A DNA stretch of 64,000 nt from Brassica napus (taxonomy: Eukaryota; Streptophyta; Magnoliopsida; Brassicales; Brassicaceae). The translations under genes were made by a program, and so were the position numbers. The notes beneath the pieces are model-generated. The model was not told the origin of the DNA. It made no database searches and was given only the letters and a program-made list of their open reading frames with translations. The stretch lies in contig NC_063435.1 of NCBI RefSeq assembly GCF_020379485.1, positions 2,418,001-2,482,000 of the forward strand. Reading direction: 5' to 3'. This document shows positions 45,484 to 55,124 of the stretch, piece by piece (position 1 is the first letter of the stretch; each line of letters opens with the position of its first letter).

Positions 45484-46742
45484 ATGATCAGAAGAAGTCT
45501 CCGTCTTTACAACAAGAGGAAAACCAACGTTGTTCCACTGGATCTACAGATCGAGATTCTTAACCGGTTGCCTTTGAAATCCGTAGTTAGGTTTATGCTC
45601 GTATCTAAATCTTGGCGAGAAATCATCCTCAGCAAGAGTTTCAACGTATCGTTTCCCTTACGATCCTTGACTCAGCCTTTGCGTTTCCTACTCGCTTTAC
45701 AGGATAGACATTAACTGAACAAATAAGTTACAGCTTCTTCTCTTCATCTTCGCTATCCTCGTCATCAGCATCAATACCAACCACTTTTCTATCCAAAATA
45801 TCATTTCCTCTCTGTCGAGCCTCGTACCCTAGTTATTACGTCAATGGTCTGATGAACATGGGTGAGATCATATGTAACCCTTGCACTGGAAAGACCATAT
45901 CTTTACCAAGGCTGAAAATACCAGGGAGAGCCAGACGCTTTTTCGGATATGATCCTGTCAATAATCAGTACAAAGTATTGTGCATCACCCCGAATCCTGC
46001 GGGACACTCAACACAGGATTAGTTTCAGGTATTTTTTTTTATTGAATGTAAAATTAATCAAAAAATTTTTTTTTTACAGCCAATGTTTTTTATATGTACA
46101 TTTCTCAGGTATATTTTTCCATAATTTATGGTCTTGTAGAAAACCAAATTTGTAACCTTTCAGGTATTCACATTGGGAGCTAAACAAAAATCATGGAGAT
46201 TAATCGATTGTGACATTCCTCACATAGCTTGGTCTTACGGTCTATATATAGATGGTTCTGTGTACTACATTGCGTACGCGGGTGCGGGCACAGGAGCGAT
46301 GAGTCTGATGAGATTCGATTTGAACTCTGAGAAGTTTAATATCTTTGCTAGAGTATCTGAGGATACCAGATCTTTGTATCATGAGAACAACGGCTCTAAA
46401 ACTTTGATAAACTACCATGGCAGAGTAGCCGTAGCCATTCCATCTCCTCTCTTAGTGCCTTCCATTGATTTGCTTATTTTCGAAGCAGGAAAACAGGATT
46501 ACAAAGAGAAGTCTATAGATAATCTTCCCCAGCTTCATTTACGTATGAAAGGTGTTATTAATCATACGGGTGATAACATTATATATGCACCTCACCGTTC
46601 CAGAAGTGAGGCTATTCTTATCCACCACGATCTCAAGGGAGCTAATTTTAAGACGATGAAGTTTGAAGTTGACGTTAAGCATGATTGGTTTTGTGAATCA
46701 ATATTTTTCGTGGGTTACGTAGAGAGTCTTATGCTGCTGTAA
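45484..46742 (+). pseudogene. F-box/FBA pseudogene, cluster copy 5
   Basis: Begins [20 protein letters not shown] with an intact F-box ([34 protein letters not shown]). Frame is lost at about 45705-45714, where a short deletion yields TAA just before the Ser-rich linker. A second stop, TAG, stands at 46019-46021, just before the intron donor (intron 46029-46163). Exon 2 (46164-46742) is open and ends GYVESLMLL. At least two lesions make it an established pseudogene, although the first 76 codons could give a truncated F-box peptide. Confidence 0.85.
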
Positions 46743-47113
46743 GCTAGAGAGAGTTATTATTTCCTTCGTTTGATGTGGGATGTTGCCACTACAGTTCATG
46801 TCTCTTATCTCAACATGTTGTTCTTTTTTGGTTGCTTTCACTCTTTCCTCTTATTCAATTAAACTATTTTTAATCCCAGATGCTGTTTTTCTATATGTCA
46901 CACCTGTGCTATGAACACAACTTTTGAATCGGATTTTCTACAACTAGACAATCTACCTTAAGAAAGAAGATGAAGACTGGTTATTCATTTGCCGAAATGG
47001 AAGAATTTCTCCATTTACGTTTTCAGTTTACTTATTGCTCAATATTTTTTATATCCTGTTCTTTGAAAGTTTGAACCGATAGCCTTGCAAAAAGTACCAA
47101 ACTCACAGTATTA
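46743..47113. other. Copy 5 downstream flank to MITE border
   Basis: Recurrent F-box flank to about 46870, then DNA not seen after the other copies. It ends with TTA (47111-47113), the left target duplication of the outer MITE. No gene. Confidence 0.55.
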
Positions 47114-47390
47114 GAGCAAGAGCATTAGAGCATCATTATCGGCGTCCCAAACCGCGTCCTTACCGAATTAAACCGAAAAAATAAATCAAAATGAAATTAA
47201 AAAGAAGAAAACGTATGTTAGTTAAGAAGTTTTTGTGTCCGTCCTTAACGGCACGTGTCATCGCGGGAGAGAGTGTGCGTCTAGGGTTGGAACAGGGGAG
47301 TCGAGTCATTCTCATCCTCTCCCTTCTCTCTCTCAACGGCGATCTCGGTCTCACCCTGTTCCCTCTCCCAAAATCTGTCTCAGCCGTTCC

Positions 47391-47750
47391 GTCTCTCGAC
47401 CTCTTTCTCCGCCGTTCCCTCTCTCGGCCGATCTATCTCTCCGTCTCCATCTCCCGACGTTTCCTCTCTCTCCCGATCCGTCTCTCGACCTCTTTCTCCA
47501 CCGTTCCCTCTCTCGGCCGATCTATCTCTCCGGCTCCGTCTCCCGACATTTCCTCTCTCTCCCGATCCGTCTCTCGACCTCTTTCTCCGCCGTTCCCTCT
47601 CTCGGCCGATCTATCTCTCCGGCTCCGTCTCCCGACGTTTCCTCTCTCTCCCGATCCGTCTCTCGACCTCTATCTCTGCTGATCTATCTGTCTCCGCCGA
47701 CCTATCTCTCCGGCTCTGTCTCCCGACGTTTCCTCTCTCCGCTGAGTCAT
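47391..47750 (+). repeat. Polypyrimidine minisatellite, 88-90 bp period
   Basis: Landmark CTCTTTCTCC recurs at 47401, 47491 and 47579, and as CCTCTATCTC at 47668, giving a period of 88-90 bp and about 3.5 copies. The strand is almost pure C/T with regular CG steps. The long frames across it (47191-47765) are low-complexity artefacts in more than one frame. Confidence 0.85.
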
Positions 47751-47910
47751 CTCTCTGCCGTTTAATCTCTCCGCCGGTTGGAATCAAAATAAGGTAACGC
47801 TCAATCCTCTGTCCTCGTCGTTGTTACCGTTTGTGTGTGGTTGTTTGTTATTGTATGTGGTTGTTTGTGATTGTAAGTGGTTGGTTGTGATTGAATCATG
47901 GGTGATTGAG

Positions 47911-48418
47911 GAACTCGTAGTAGATGATTAGTTTGAAACTGATGGCAGTAGATGATGAATTGAACTACATTAACCATGATAAAATTCGTTTTTTTTAAAT
48001 CTGATAGTACTAGATGGTGTTCGATTTGGAAATGTTGTGTCTGGTTTCTTCTCGTAGTAGATGAGTAGTTTGAAACTATAAGCAGTAGATGATGAATTGA
48101 ACTACATAAACCTTGATAAATATCGTTTTCTTAAAACTGATAGTAGTAGCTGGTGTTCGATTTCGAAATGTTGTGCCTGCTTTCTTCTCGTAGTAGAAGT
48201 GTAGTTTGAAACTGAGATAGCAGTAAATGATGAATTGAACTACATAATCTTGATAAATTTCGATTTTTTAAAACTTATAGTACTAGATGATTAATTGAAC
48301 TCTATAAACTGATAGTTCTAGCTGGTGTCCTATTTCGAAATGTTGTGTCTGCTTTCTTCTCGTAGTAGAAGAGTAGTTTGAAACTGAGATAGCACTAAAT
48401 GATGAATTGTACTTCTCT
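47911..48418 (+). repeat. Tandem repeats in the Harbinger leader, about 135-175 bp units
   Basis: CTCGTAGTAGA(T/A)G marks the start of about 3.4 units near 47911, 48052, 48186 and 48359. Each contains AGTTTGAAACT, GATGAATTGAACTACAT and TTCGAAATGTTGTG. The third unit has an internal expansion. They lie between the CT minisatellite and ORF1 and could be part of the promoter or a leader intron. Confidence 0.75.
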
Positions 48419-48703
48419 TGTAGTTTGTTTGAAACGAAATTCAGTAATTCATTTTGTCAAGTTGTTAAGTTCCACTTGATAGCTTTTAAGTTGTGTAGTC
48501 TGTAACACTAGAACTTATTAATAACTTTTGATTAGACAACGGTAGTTGTTGGTTGAGCATTAACACTAGAACTTATTACACTTAACACTTGCACCTATTA
48601 AACCCCAACCATCGAACATCTTCTTTATTCAGCTCTCCGCTTAGCTAAAATCAGTAACCAAATATTTTTTTTCCTCTATAAACCCTTCTCTGTAGTAATT
48701 GCC

Positions 48704-49591
48704 ATGGATCCAAGGAATCCATATAGCCAGTCCGCTAGCTATCTAGGCCTTCTTCACAGTCAACAACCTAGTGTTGTCAATGAAAACTTTCCTTTTCAAA
48801 GTTTTCATTCTAGTACTGTTAACCTTGGAGCATCTGAACTCCCTCCTTTCAGTTCACAACCAACTGACCCTCCAAGTCAACCTGAAGCCATATCGGTCGA
48901 GCGAAGGGAGAGAAAGAAATGGACCCCGGCTGATGACGAGGTTTTAATCAGCGCGTGGCTCAACACATCTAAGGATGCGGTTGTTGCTAATGATCAAAAT
49001 GCACGCACCTTTTGGAAAAGAGTTGGAGAATATTATGCATCTACTCGTCATGCTACAGAGGGTGAGAAGAGGGAGCATATCCATTGCAAGCAAAGGTGGC
49101 ACAAAATAAACGAGGTCACCAACAAGTTCTGCGCCGCATACGCTTCTGCAGAAAGACAACAAGCCAGTGGCCAGAACGAAACTGATGTTCTGAAGGTTGC
49201 TCACCAGATCTTCTACGCTGATCATAACACCAAGTTTACTCTTGAACATGCATGGTGTGTGTTAAGGTTTGAGCAGAAATGGCTTAGCCTTAACACACCT
49301 CAACCCAGTGGCAGTTTAAAGAGAAAAACGGGTGAGCCAGGTTCCCAAGCGTCAGTTGGTGATCATGAGACCCGGCCTGAAGGTTCTAAGGCTGCAAAGG
49401 CAAAAAGGAGTAGCTGTAAGGGGAGGGATCTTGATGAGGTTAAGACCATTTGGGAATTCAAAAAGGAGGATTTGGAGATGAAGGAGAAATTGTCAAAGCT
49501 GGCAATACTTGACACTCTGCTTACTAGAGAGCAACCATTAAGTGATGCTGAAGAAGTAGTTAAGAATAAGCTGCTTGCCTTGTATTTCTGA
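48704..49591 (+). CDS. PIF/Harbinger ORF1, Myb/trihelix-like DNA-binding protein
   Basis: One exon, 295 aa. A disordered N-terminus rich in Ser, Pro and Gln leads to a Myb/trihelix-type domain at about residues 68-150 (KKWTPADDEVLISAWLNTSK...HIHCKQRWHKINEVTNKFC). A NAM-associated-like C-terminal part and a helical segment (DEVKTIWEFKKEDLEMKEKL) follow. In PIF/Harbinger elements this protein partners the transposase, brings it into the nucleus and binds element ends. It is collinear with the transposase on the same strand. No lesion is seen. The start ATG lies just after a TATAAA-containing leader (48678). Confidence 0.88.
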   Translation: MDPRNPYSQSASYLGLLHSQQPSVVNENFPFQSFHSSTVNLGASELPPFSSQPTDPPSQPEAISVERRERKKWTPADDEVLISAWLNTSKDAVVANDQNARTFWKRVGEYYASTRHATEGEKREHIHCKQRWHKINEVTNKFCAAYASAERQQASGQNETDVLKVAHQIFYADHNTKFTLEHAWCVLRFEQKWLSLNTPQPSGSLKRKTGEPGSQASVGDHETRPEGSKAAKAKRSSCKGRDLDEVKTIWEFKKEDLEMKEKLSKLAILDTLLTREQPLSDAEEVVKNKLLALYF

Positions 49592-49847
49592 GAATGATGA
49601 ACAACAATTCTCTGTTTTAAATCTGTGTTTGATCTCTGTTGGTTGATGTCTACTATTTCTGTTTAAGTTTCTCCATGTAATGGACTGTCAGTGCTTAAGT
49701 TTCTTCATGTAATGGACTCCGTTTGCTATCAATAATATATATTATTTCTGTTTAAACTCTGTGTTGTTGTGTCTTGCATTCTTTCATTATGAACTCAATT
49801 AATTTTGGTAATAATAACATTGTCTATTTATGCAGGTTAAGTCTAAC
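49592..49847. other. Spacer between ORF1 and GRF gene
   Basis: Non-coding. TTTATGCAG before GTTAAG at 49834 is a good splice acceptor, so the GRF gene may have a 5' UTR intron or be spliced from an upstream exon. Confidence 0.45.
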
Positions 49848-50473
49848 ATGGGACATGACTACAGCTACAGCCAGCCCTCGGAGTCAGAGGATTTGTTTTG
49901 TAACTCAGTAAGTAGTGGTTTTAGCGAAACAGATGATCTAATTCGACGTGACCAAGCTGAGATTAGCTTACAGGCTCATTCATCAGTTCAGTACCCTCCA
50001 CAACCGGAGGTTGAGTTTGGCTTCCCACAGATATGCTACTGTGGTGCTCAGCCTCTGCTTGCAACATCTACCGGTCGGAATAATCCAGGTTACATGTCGA
50101 TATGCATAATCATATACTCATTTACTCTTCTATAAGTGATCATTTACTTTTCCGTATTATCACCACAGGGAGAAGATACTACACTTGTGTGAATGCAGAC
50201 GATGGAGAGTGTCATATATGGAAATGGTGGGATGTTGCGGTGATGGAGGAAATGAGAGCTAGAGATAGACACGTGATTCAGCTGGCTGATAAGGTAGACA
50301 ATCTGACCCTCTCCATCGACTATGAGACTCAACAGAAGATGGTTAGGCTAGAGAAGCTTGTGACTGATATAACCACGAAGAAATCTTTTTTTACCGGGAG
50401 GTTTGAGTACTTTGTAGGTGCTACGGTTCTCGTTTTGGTTTTAATAGGAACCCTGCACAGATTAGTTATATGA
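49848..50473 (+). CDS. GRF-type zinc-finger membrane-anchored protein inside the transposon
   Basis: Exons 49848-50088 and 50169-50473 join in frame to 181 aa. A GRF zinc finger spans the junction: CYCGAQPLLATSTGRNNPG, then RRYYTCVNADDGECHIWKWW, with C-x-C ... C ... C-x-IWKWWD spacing typical of plant GRF fingers. A charged helix (MEEMRARDRHVIQLADKVDN) suggests a coiled coil. The C-terminus has one hydrophobic span (YFVGATVLVLVLIGTLHRLVI region). GRF fingers bind single-stranded nucleic acid in other proteins. This gene is not part of the usual two-gene PIF/Harbinger set, yet it sits between ORF1 and transposase on the same strand. Similar single-GRF proteins are common in crucifer genomes. 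Its role is unknown. Confidence 0.82.
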
Positions 50474-50977
50474 CTTGATGAGCACGAGTACCCTGCATGG
50501 ATTTGTAATATCTTATTGTTGTTTAATTTGAAGATGGACTTGTTGATACTTGTTAGTGTCTGATGTTATTGTTTGAAACATGGTATTGTTTGAAACAAGT
50601 TTACTTTGAAGTTTATTCTCGTGACCTTTTGCAGAATCTCTTACACATTATTCTCGTGACCTTATGCAAAATCTCTTACACATTATTCTCGTGACCTTGC
50701 CACTCACGAGCACACAGGAGACAACTCTAGTGACCTTGATATTTTTCACCAAAATAAGCTGCCAAAATGTCAGAAAACATTACACTCTAAAGTCACATGC
50801 TTTGTTTCTTTCTTCACCAAAGTAATAAGTATCACGGGGGGTTGAGAATAGCAACTCCAAAGTCACATGCTTTGTTTTTTTCTTCACTGTCTCCCTATAA
50901 GTAACATCCTTCTTCTCCCACTTAAATTTGCACTTCTCCTCACGCTCATAACATTTTCTCTCATTTGCAACATTTAA

Positions 50978-52225
50978 ATGGCTTCTTCTTCACATTATCA
51001 TTACCACAACGGTGATGATGATGAATTTGATTCTATTTTTGAGGATATCTTTGAAAATCTCGATTTTATTCCTGAACCAAAAGAGCGAAAAAAACGTATT
51101 TTTATTGAGAGAAACCGGGAAGAAGGCCACAACAAGCTCTGGAATGATTATTTTAGCGACACTCCGACATACCCGCACAATTTATTCCGGCGACGGTTCC
51201 GAATGAACAAGCCCTTGTTCTTGCGTATTGTGCATCGTTTCTCTATAGAAGTAGAGTATTTTCAACCAACAGAAGATGCAGCCGGAAGGTCTGGTCTATC
51301 ACCGCTCCAAAAATGTACCGCGGCAATTCGTCAATTGGCGTATGGGGGTGGGGCTGATGGCATTGACGAATATGTCCGACTTGGTGAAACAACTGCACGA
51401 AAATGTTTACACCAATTTACCGCCGGAATAATCCACTTGTTTGGGAATGAATACCTCAGACGTCCCACACAAGAGGATCTTCAAAGACTACTCTATGTGG
51501 GAGAACAACGTGGATTCCCCGGGATGGTGGGCAGCATCGACTGTATGCACTGGGAGTGGAAGAATTGCCCCACCGTTTGGAAAGGAATGTATTCACGAGG
51601 AACCGGAAAACCAACAATTGTGTTGGAGGCGGTTGCTTCGTATGATCTTTGGATATGACATGCTTTTTTTGGAGCTCCAGGTACTATGAACGATCTTAAT
51701 ATTCTTGATCGATCACCTGTTTTTGATGACATTATTAACGGAATAGCTCCGGAAGTTAACTTCTATGTGAACGGAAGGGAGTACCAGTTGGCTTACTATC
51801 TGACGGATGGTATTTATCCAAATTGGGCGACTTTTATTCAATCTATCCGACTGCCACAGGGTCCAAAAAATTCGTTATTTGCTAAATACCAAGAAGCCGT
51901 CCGAAAAGATGTTGAGCGTGCGTTTGGGGTCCTCCAAGCAAGGTTTGCCGTTGTTAAAAATCCATCTAATTTATGGGATAAAAGTAAAATAGGAAATATT
52001 ATGAGAGCATGTGTCATTCTCCATAATATGATCGTCGAAGATGAACGAGATTCACATACTCTAGAGGAATTTCAAGATGAGGATTCCACTTTTGCCGTTA
52101 AAAATACTACAAAACACGGCAATAGAATTGCTCGTCGCAAAGAAGTTCGGGATCCACACATTCATCAACAATTAAAAGAAGATTTGATAGAAAATATATG
52201 GGATAAATTTGGAGATCTTCAATAA
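50978..52225 (+). pseudogene. PIF/Harbinger DDE transposase with one nonsense codon
   Basis: Reading frame 50978-52225 spans 415 codons plus the final stop. Domain landmarks are RRRFRMNKPLFLRIVHRF, CTAAIRQLAYGGGADGIDEY, GSIDCMHWEWKNCP (first catalytic Asp), APGTMNDLNILDRSP (second Asp) and VERAFGVLQARFAVV (Glu). This is the DDE_Tnp_4 pattern. At 51656-51658 TGA replaces the Trp codon expected in YDLWIWHAFFG; the frame is otherwise continuous through the stop. The enzyme would lose the second Asp and the Glu. The copy was therefore inactivated recently and this element now depends on transposase from elsewhere. Confidence 0.9.
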
Positions 52226-52789
52226 AATTGTTTGTTTGCGCAATCTACAAATTTAGTAAAAATGTGATAAAATTCGCTTTTTTAGTATGTTTTCAATTTC
52301 AATGTAATGTGTTTTATTTTAATGTAATATGTTTACTATTTTATGTAATAAAATTAAAATACTTAATTAATTTACTAACTTCAAAATACTAATAAAATAA
52401 TCTAAGGACTCTACAAAAGTCCTACCACATTTTTAAGTTTGTCCTTAACTAAAACTCTTAACATCAAAATACTAATTAAATAATCTAAGGACTCAAGGAT
52501 TAGTCCTACCAATAATGATGCCCTTAGAGGTTTAAGAAGGAGGTTCACACGTTTTACGAGAAAAAAAATATTAAAAAAAGCAAAAGTGATGAACTCGCCA
52601 TTTCTCACCTCTTCTGCATGATACCCACTCTCCTAAAGTTCATCACTGTAGTGCGGGCTCCACGACACGTGGCGGCTTGCGATTGGTCAATTTTTTTTTT
52701 TTTTTTAAAAAAAAATCAAAATGAAAAAAATAAAAAATTTAATAATAAAAAATTAAGAAGATGAATTGGGTTCACTCATGTTCATGCTC

Positions 52790-53293
52790 TTATTTTCTTC
52801 CATGTACTCTCAGATTCTAAGTTGGATGGTTAGAAATAGAATCATCTTAATAAAAAATGATTTTTTTAATGAAGAAAAAAATAACATATATAGGCTTTCA
52901 CAGCCATGTTCCAATATAGTACTCTGCATTTACCTGAATGAAAACTTAAAAAAAAACTTGAAGAAAATGCATAGTTTCAACAATAAACTTCAAAATGGAT
53001 GAAGAACCAATTACACACAAAAAAATAACCCATTGATGAAGAATGCTTATCACAAATCAAACTGCACCCGGTGATACATCATCTCAGCATCTGTGTATAT
53101 TTTATGTTTATCTCAGATCCAGTAAAATCCTTATTGCTGAACCTAGTATACAAAATATAAAAGAAAGACTTAATTAAGGGTGGAAATGTGAAATAGAAAA
53201 TATACTAAACTTTTTAATATGTGAAAAATCCGAAACTACATTAATTAAAAACTAGAGTACTTTTTATTTGATTGTAAAACAAAAACCGAGTTA
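52790..53293. other. Flank of F-box copy 6
   Basis: It matches the upstream flank of copy 3 (39885-40370 and the unit near 40384), ending in AAAACCGAGTTATCCA, which stands just before the copy 3 leader at 40880. A full F-box unit therefore once followed here. No gene. Confidence 0.6.
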
Positions 53294-53676
53294 TCCATCG
53301 ATGAACAACGCATTCATGATTCTCACCCGAAACCCATAACCATGTGTCATCAGCTTTAATGGCAGAAGCCATAGCAGTTCATCGTGCGGTATCCCTTGCC
53401 GTATATTCAAACATTTCGGTTCTATCTGATTCCTTATCCCTCATCAAGCTATGGAAGACGGGAGGGTACCAAACTGAACTATTCGGTATCATATTTGATA
53501 TCTATCACTTTATTTCTTTCTTTGATGTAATTTCCTTTGATTTTATTTCTCGAAACTTTAATGCTGAAGCTGATTCTGTGACAAAATCAGCTCTAGCTGT
53601 ATCTGTATTAAACTCCAACCTTGGAGTGTAGAGTCCTTTTTGAGAAAAGCAAGTTTAGTTTGGTCAAAAAAATAAT
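53294..53676 (+). mobile_element. 5'-truncated LINE fragment with RNase H domain
   Basis: Frame 53344-53631 reads SSALMAEAIAVHRAVSLAVY, then ISVLSDSLSLIKLW and DFISRNFNAEADSVTKSAL. This is the plant LINE C-terminal RNase H (RVT_3) pattern, with the Glu-Ala of EA, the Asp of LSD and the Asn-x-x-AD of the last site. It is followed by a short 3' tail, TTTGGTCAAAAAAATAATAA. It replaces the 5' part of F-box copy 6. Confidence 0.7.
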
Positions 53677-53887
53677 AATCATACGGGTGGCATTATTTTT
53701 GCACCTTGCTATATCTAGCAGTGAGGTTTATGTTATTTACCACGATCCCAAGGGAGCTAGTTATAAGAAGATGGAGATTGAAGTTGACTCAAAGCATGAG
53801 CCTCGAGTTCGAGCTTTTTTCATAACAAATGGGTTTAGTGTATCAAATTGTTTCATGGGTTACGTAGAGAGTCTCATGCTGATTTAA
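53677..53887 (+). pseudogene. F-box/FBA fragment, cluster copy 6 (3' end only)
   Basis: Resumes at CATACGGGTGGCATTATTTTTGC ([10 protein letters not shown]), homologous to the last 70 codons of copy 1, and ends GYVESLMLI. Frame is broken soon after (CYI then TAG) and re-entered after a short indel. The F-box itself is absent. The usual downstream flank follows. Confidence 0.85.
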
Positions 53888-54189
53888 GCTAGGTAGAGTT
53901 ATTATTTCCTTCGGTTATTGTGAGATGTTGCCATTATAGTTTATGTCTCTTGTCTCAACAAGTGATATCTCTTTTGGTTGCATCCAATCTTAAGCTATAT
54001 ATATATATATATATATCAGATAACTGCATGCATTTGATACCATTTTGGATGGAGCAGTGCCTATCTAATGTTTTGGATTCTGTAAGCAAATTTATAACAT
54101 CATGTATTTTATGTTTTTATCTAATATTATAGGTATATATAAGTCACATTAATTTTATAAACTAATTTAATTTCATTAATAATTAGTGA
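53888..54189. other. Copy 6 downstream flank
   Basis: Recurrent F-box downstream flank (GAGATGTTGCCATTATAGTTTATGTCTC), then an (AT)n microsatellite at about 53997-54015. No gene. Confidence 0.6.
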
Positions 54190-54241
54190 GGGTGAGAATC
54201 ATGAATGCGTTGTTCATCAATGGAGGAAGAATTAGATAAGT

Positions 54242-54367
54242 ATGTGGAGAGAAATGAAGAGGAAATTTGGTTACCTCACTGCTTCTTCTTCTTCTTCATC
54301 TGATACTTGCACACCTTGTGGTATCAAGAAGAAGAAGAAGATGAAGCTTCATCGTTACTACAAATAA
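54242..54367 (+). CDS. Possible 41-aa small protein
   Basis: ATG-TGG-AGA opens a 41-codon frame: MWREMKRKFGYLTASSSSSS, then DTCTPCGIKKKKKMKLHRYY and a final K. It is too short for certainty. The composition (Ser run, CxxC, Lys run, basic end) is distinctive but I do not recognise a family. It lies just beyond the right arm of the inverted repeat. It may be chance open reading or a degenerate exon. Confidence 0.2.
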   Translation: MWREMKRKFGYLTASSSSSSDTCTPCGIKKKKKMKLHRYYK

Positions 54368-54650
54368 ATAAATAAAATAAATCACTGCACTGTTCTGTTT
54401 CTGACATTGGAGAAGATATATATGTTCTGATTTTGGTTACAGATTGTTTGTTTAATTCATCAATTCATAAGTACAACAAAAGTAAAGCTACAATAAATAA
54501 AATTCTCCTATGGATCTTTCACATGGTATTATGGTTCTTACTCAAAGAACAACGTTCCTTGTCTAACACGTCAATAACAGAGATCTTTTTCAAAGCCTCT
54601 CCTCTCAGTTCAATTTTAACATCAGTTCCTGATGATCATTCAGTATCGAA

Positions 54651-55124
54651 TCATTTGTTCCCGACTGATAATCTCAATGGAGTTCTATCGCAATCCTCAT
54701 CATCGTGGCTTCTTCTTGAACTTAATCTACCATTTTCTTGTTCTTGTTCTTGTTCTACAACCACATTCCCGAGCTGCACGTGCCTCTCACCTTCCATCGG
54801 CTCGACCGCAGCCACGGGATCTGAAGCTGACGTGGCGTTTTCCGTGATGCTCTTGCTGTTCTTCTCCACGCCTTTCTCCGGATCGAAACTGGTGACGCTT
54901 TTGCTTACGGAGACGGTGCAGGGCTTGAGGACGCAGGAGTAAAGGTAAGCCAAGAACCAGAAGAGCCAAGGGATACCAGCGAAGAACATACCCGCTGGTA
55001 GAAAGAGAGGGTTCGGATCAGGGAGGAGGAGGTAAAGTCCGAGAAGGACTCCTCCTGAGAGGATACATGATAGAAAAAGAAGAGTGACGATGTATATTCT
55101 TGGATCGCCTCTTCTCTGCTCCAT
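54651..55124 (-). CDS. Two-transmembrane-span plant protein of unknown function
   Basis: 157 aa in one coding exon. The start chosen is MEQRRGDPRIYIVTLLFLSC. An upstream in-frame Met (MCFRNR) lies across a likely 5' UTR splice acceptor (TGTTTCAG), so it is less likely. Two hydrophobic segments at about residues 11-33 (IYIVTLLFLSCILSGGVLLG) and 40-67 (FLPAGMFFAGIPWLFWFLAY), linked by a short LLPDPNPL turn, form a membrane hairpin. The C-terminal half is hydrophilic and acidic with a Glu-Gln run (VVVEQEQEQEN) and would face the cytosol. Function unknown. It marks the return to conserved gene order after the accessory region. Confidence 0.8.
   Translation of the reverse strand: MEQRRGDPRIYIVTLLFLSCILSGGVLLGLYLLLPDPNPLFLPAGMFFAGIPWLFWFLAYLYSCVLKPCTVSVSKSVTSFDPEKGVEKNSKSITENATSASDPVAAVEPMEGERHVQLGNVVVEQEQEQENGRLSSRRSHDDEDCDRTPLRLSVGNK

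Larger units (their letters stand above)
47128..52523 (+). mobile_element. PIF/Harbinger transposon with three genes
   Basis: The left terminus is GAGCATCATTATCGGCG. The right terminus reverse-complements to GGGCATCATTATTGGTAGG. TTA flanks both sides (47125-47127 and 52524-52526), the standard PIF/Harbinger target duplication. Length 5,396 bp. Genes, all plus strand, are a Myb/trihelix-like ORF1 (48704), a GRF zinc-finger membrane protein (49848) and a DDE transposase (50978) with one nonsense codon. The long leader holds two sets of tandem repeats. Confidence 0.93.
47114..52789. mobile_element. Harbinger-type MITE split by a larger Harbinger element
   Basis: The left piece is 47114-47127 (GAGCAAGAGCATTA). 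The right piece is 52527-52789, whose end reverse-complements to GAGCATGAACATGAGTGAAC. The outer flanks are TTA at 47111-47113 and at 52790-52792. Removing the insert leaves an element of about 277 bp. It shares GACACGTGGCGG...GCGATTGGTCA with the MITE at 39557-39802. Confidence 0.7.
53294..54224. repeat. 35-bp inverted repeat bracketing LINE and F-box fragments
   Basis: The left arm 53294-53328 and right arm 54190-54224 are inverted copies with 34 of 35 matches (core GATGAACAACGCATTCATGA then TTCTCACCC). The arms are about 860 bp apart. They enclose the LINE fragment, the F-box fragment and its flank. Confidence 0.85.

Noticed and set aside
47191..47765. Two long overlapping plus-strand frames rich in Ser, Leu, Pro and Arg
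   Set aside because: They are translations of the CT minisatellite in two frames; the period is not reliably a multiple of three and there is no domain.
54433..54942. 169-codon plus-strand frame
   Set aside because: Antisense to the two-span membrane protein, whose hydrophobic hairpin and start context are more convincing.
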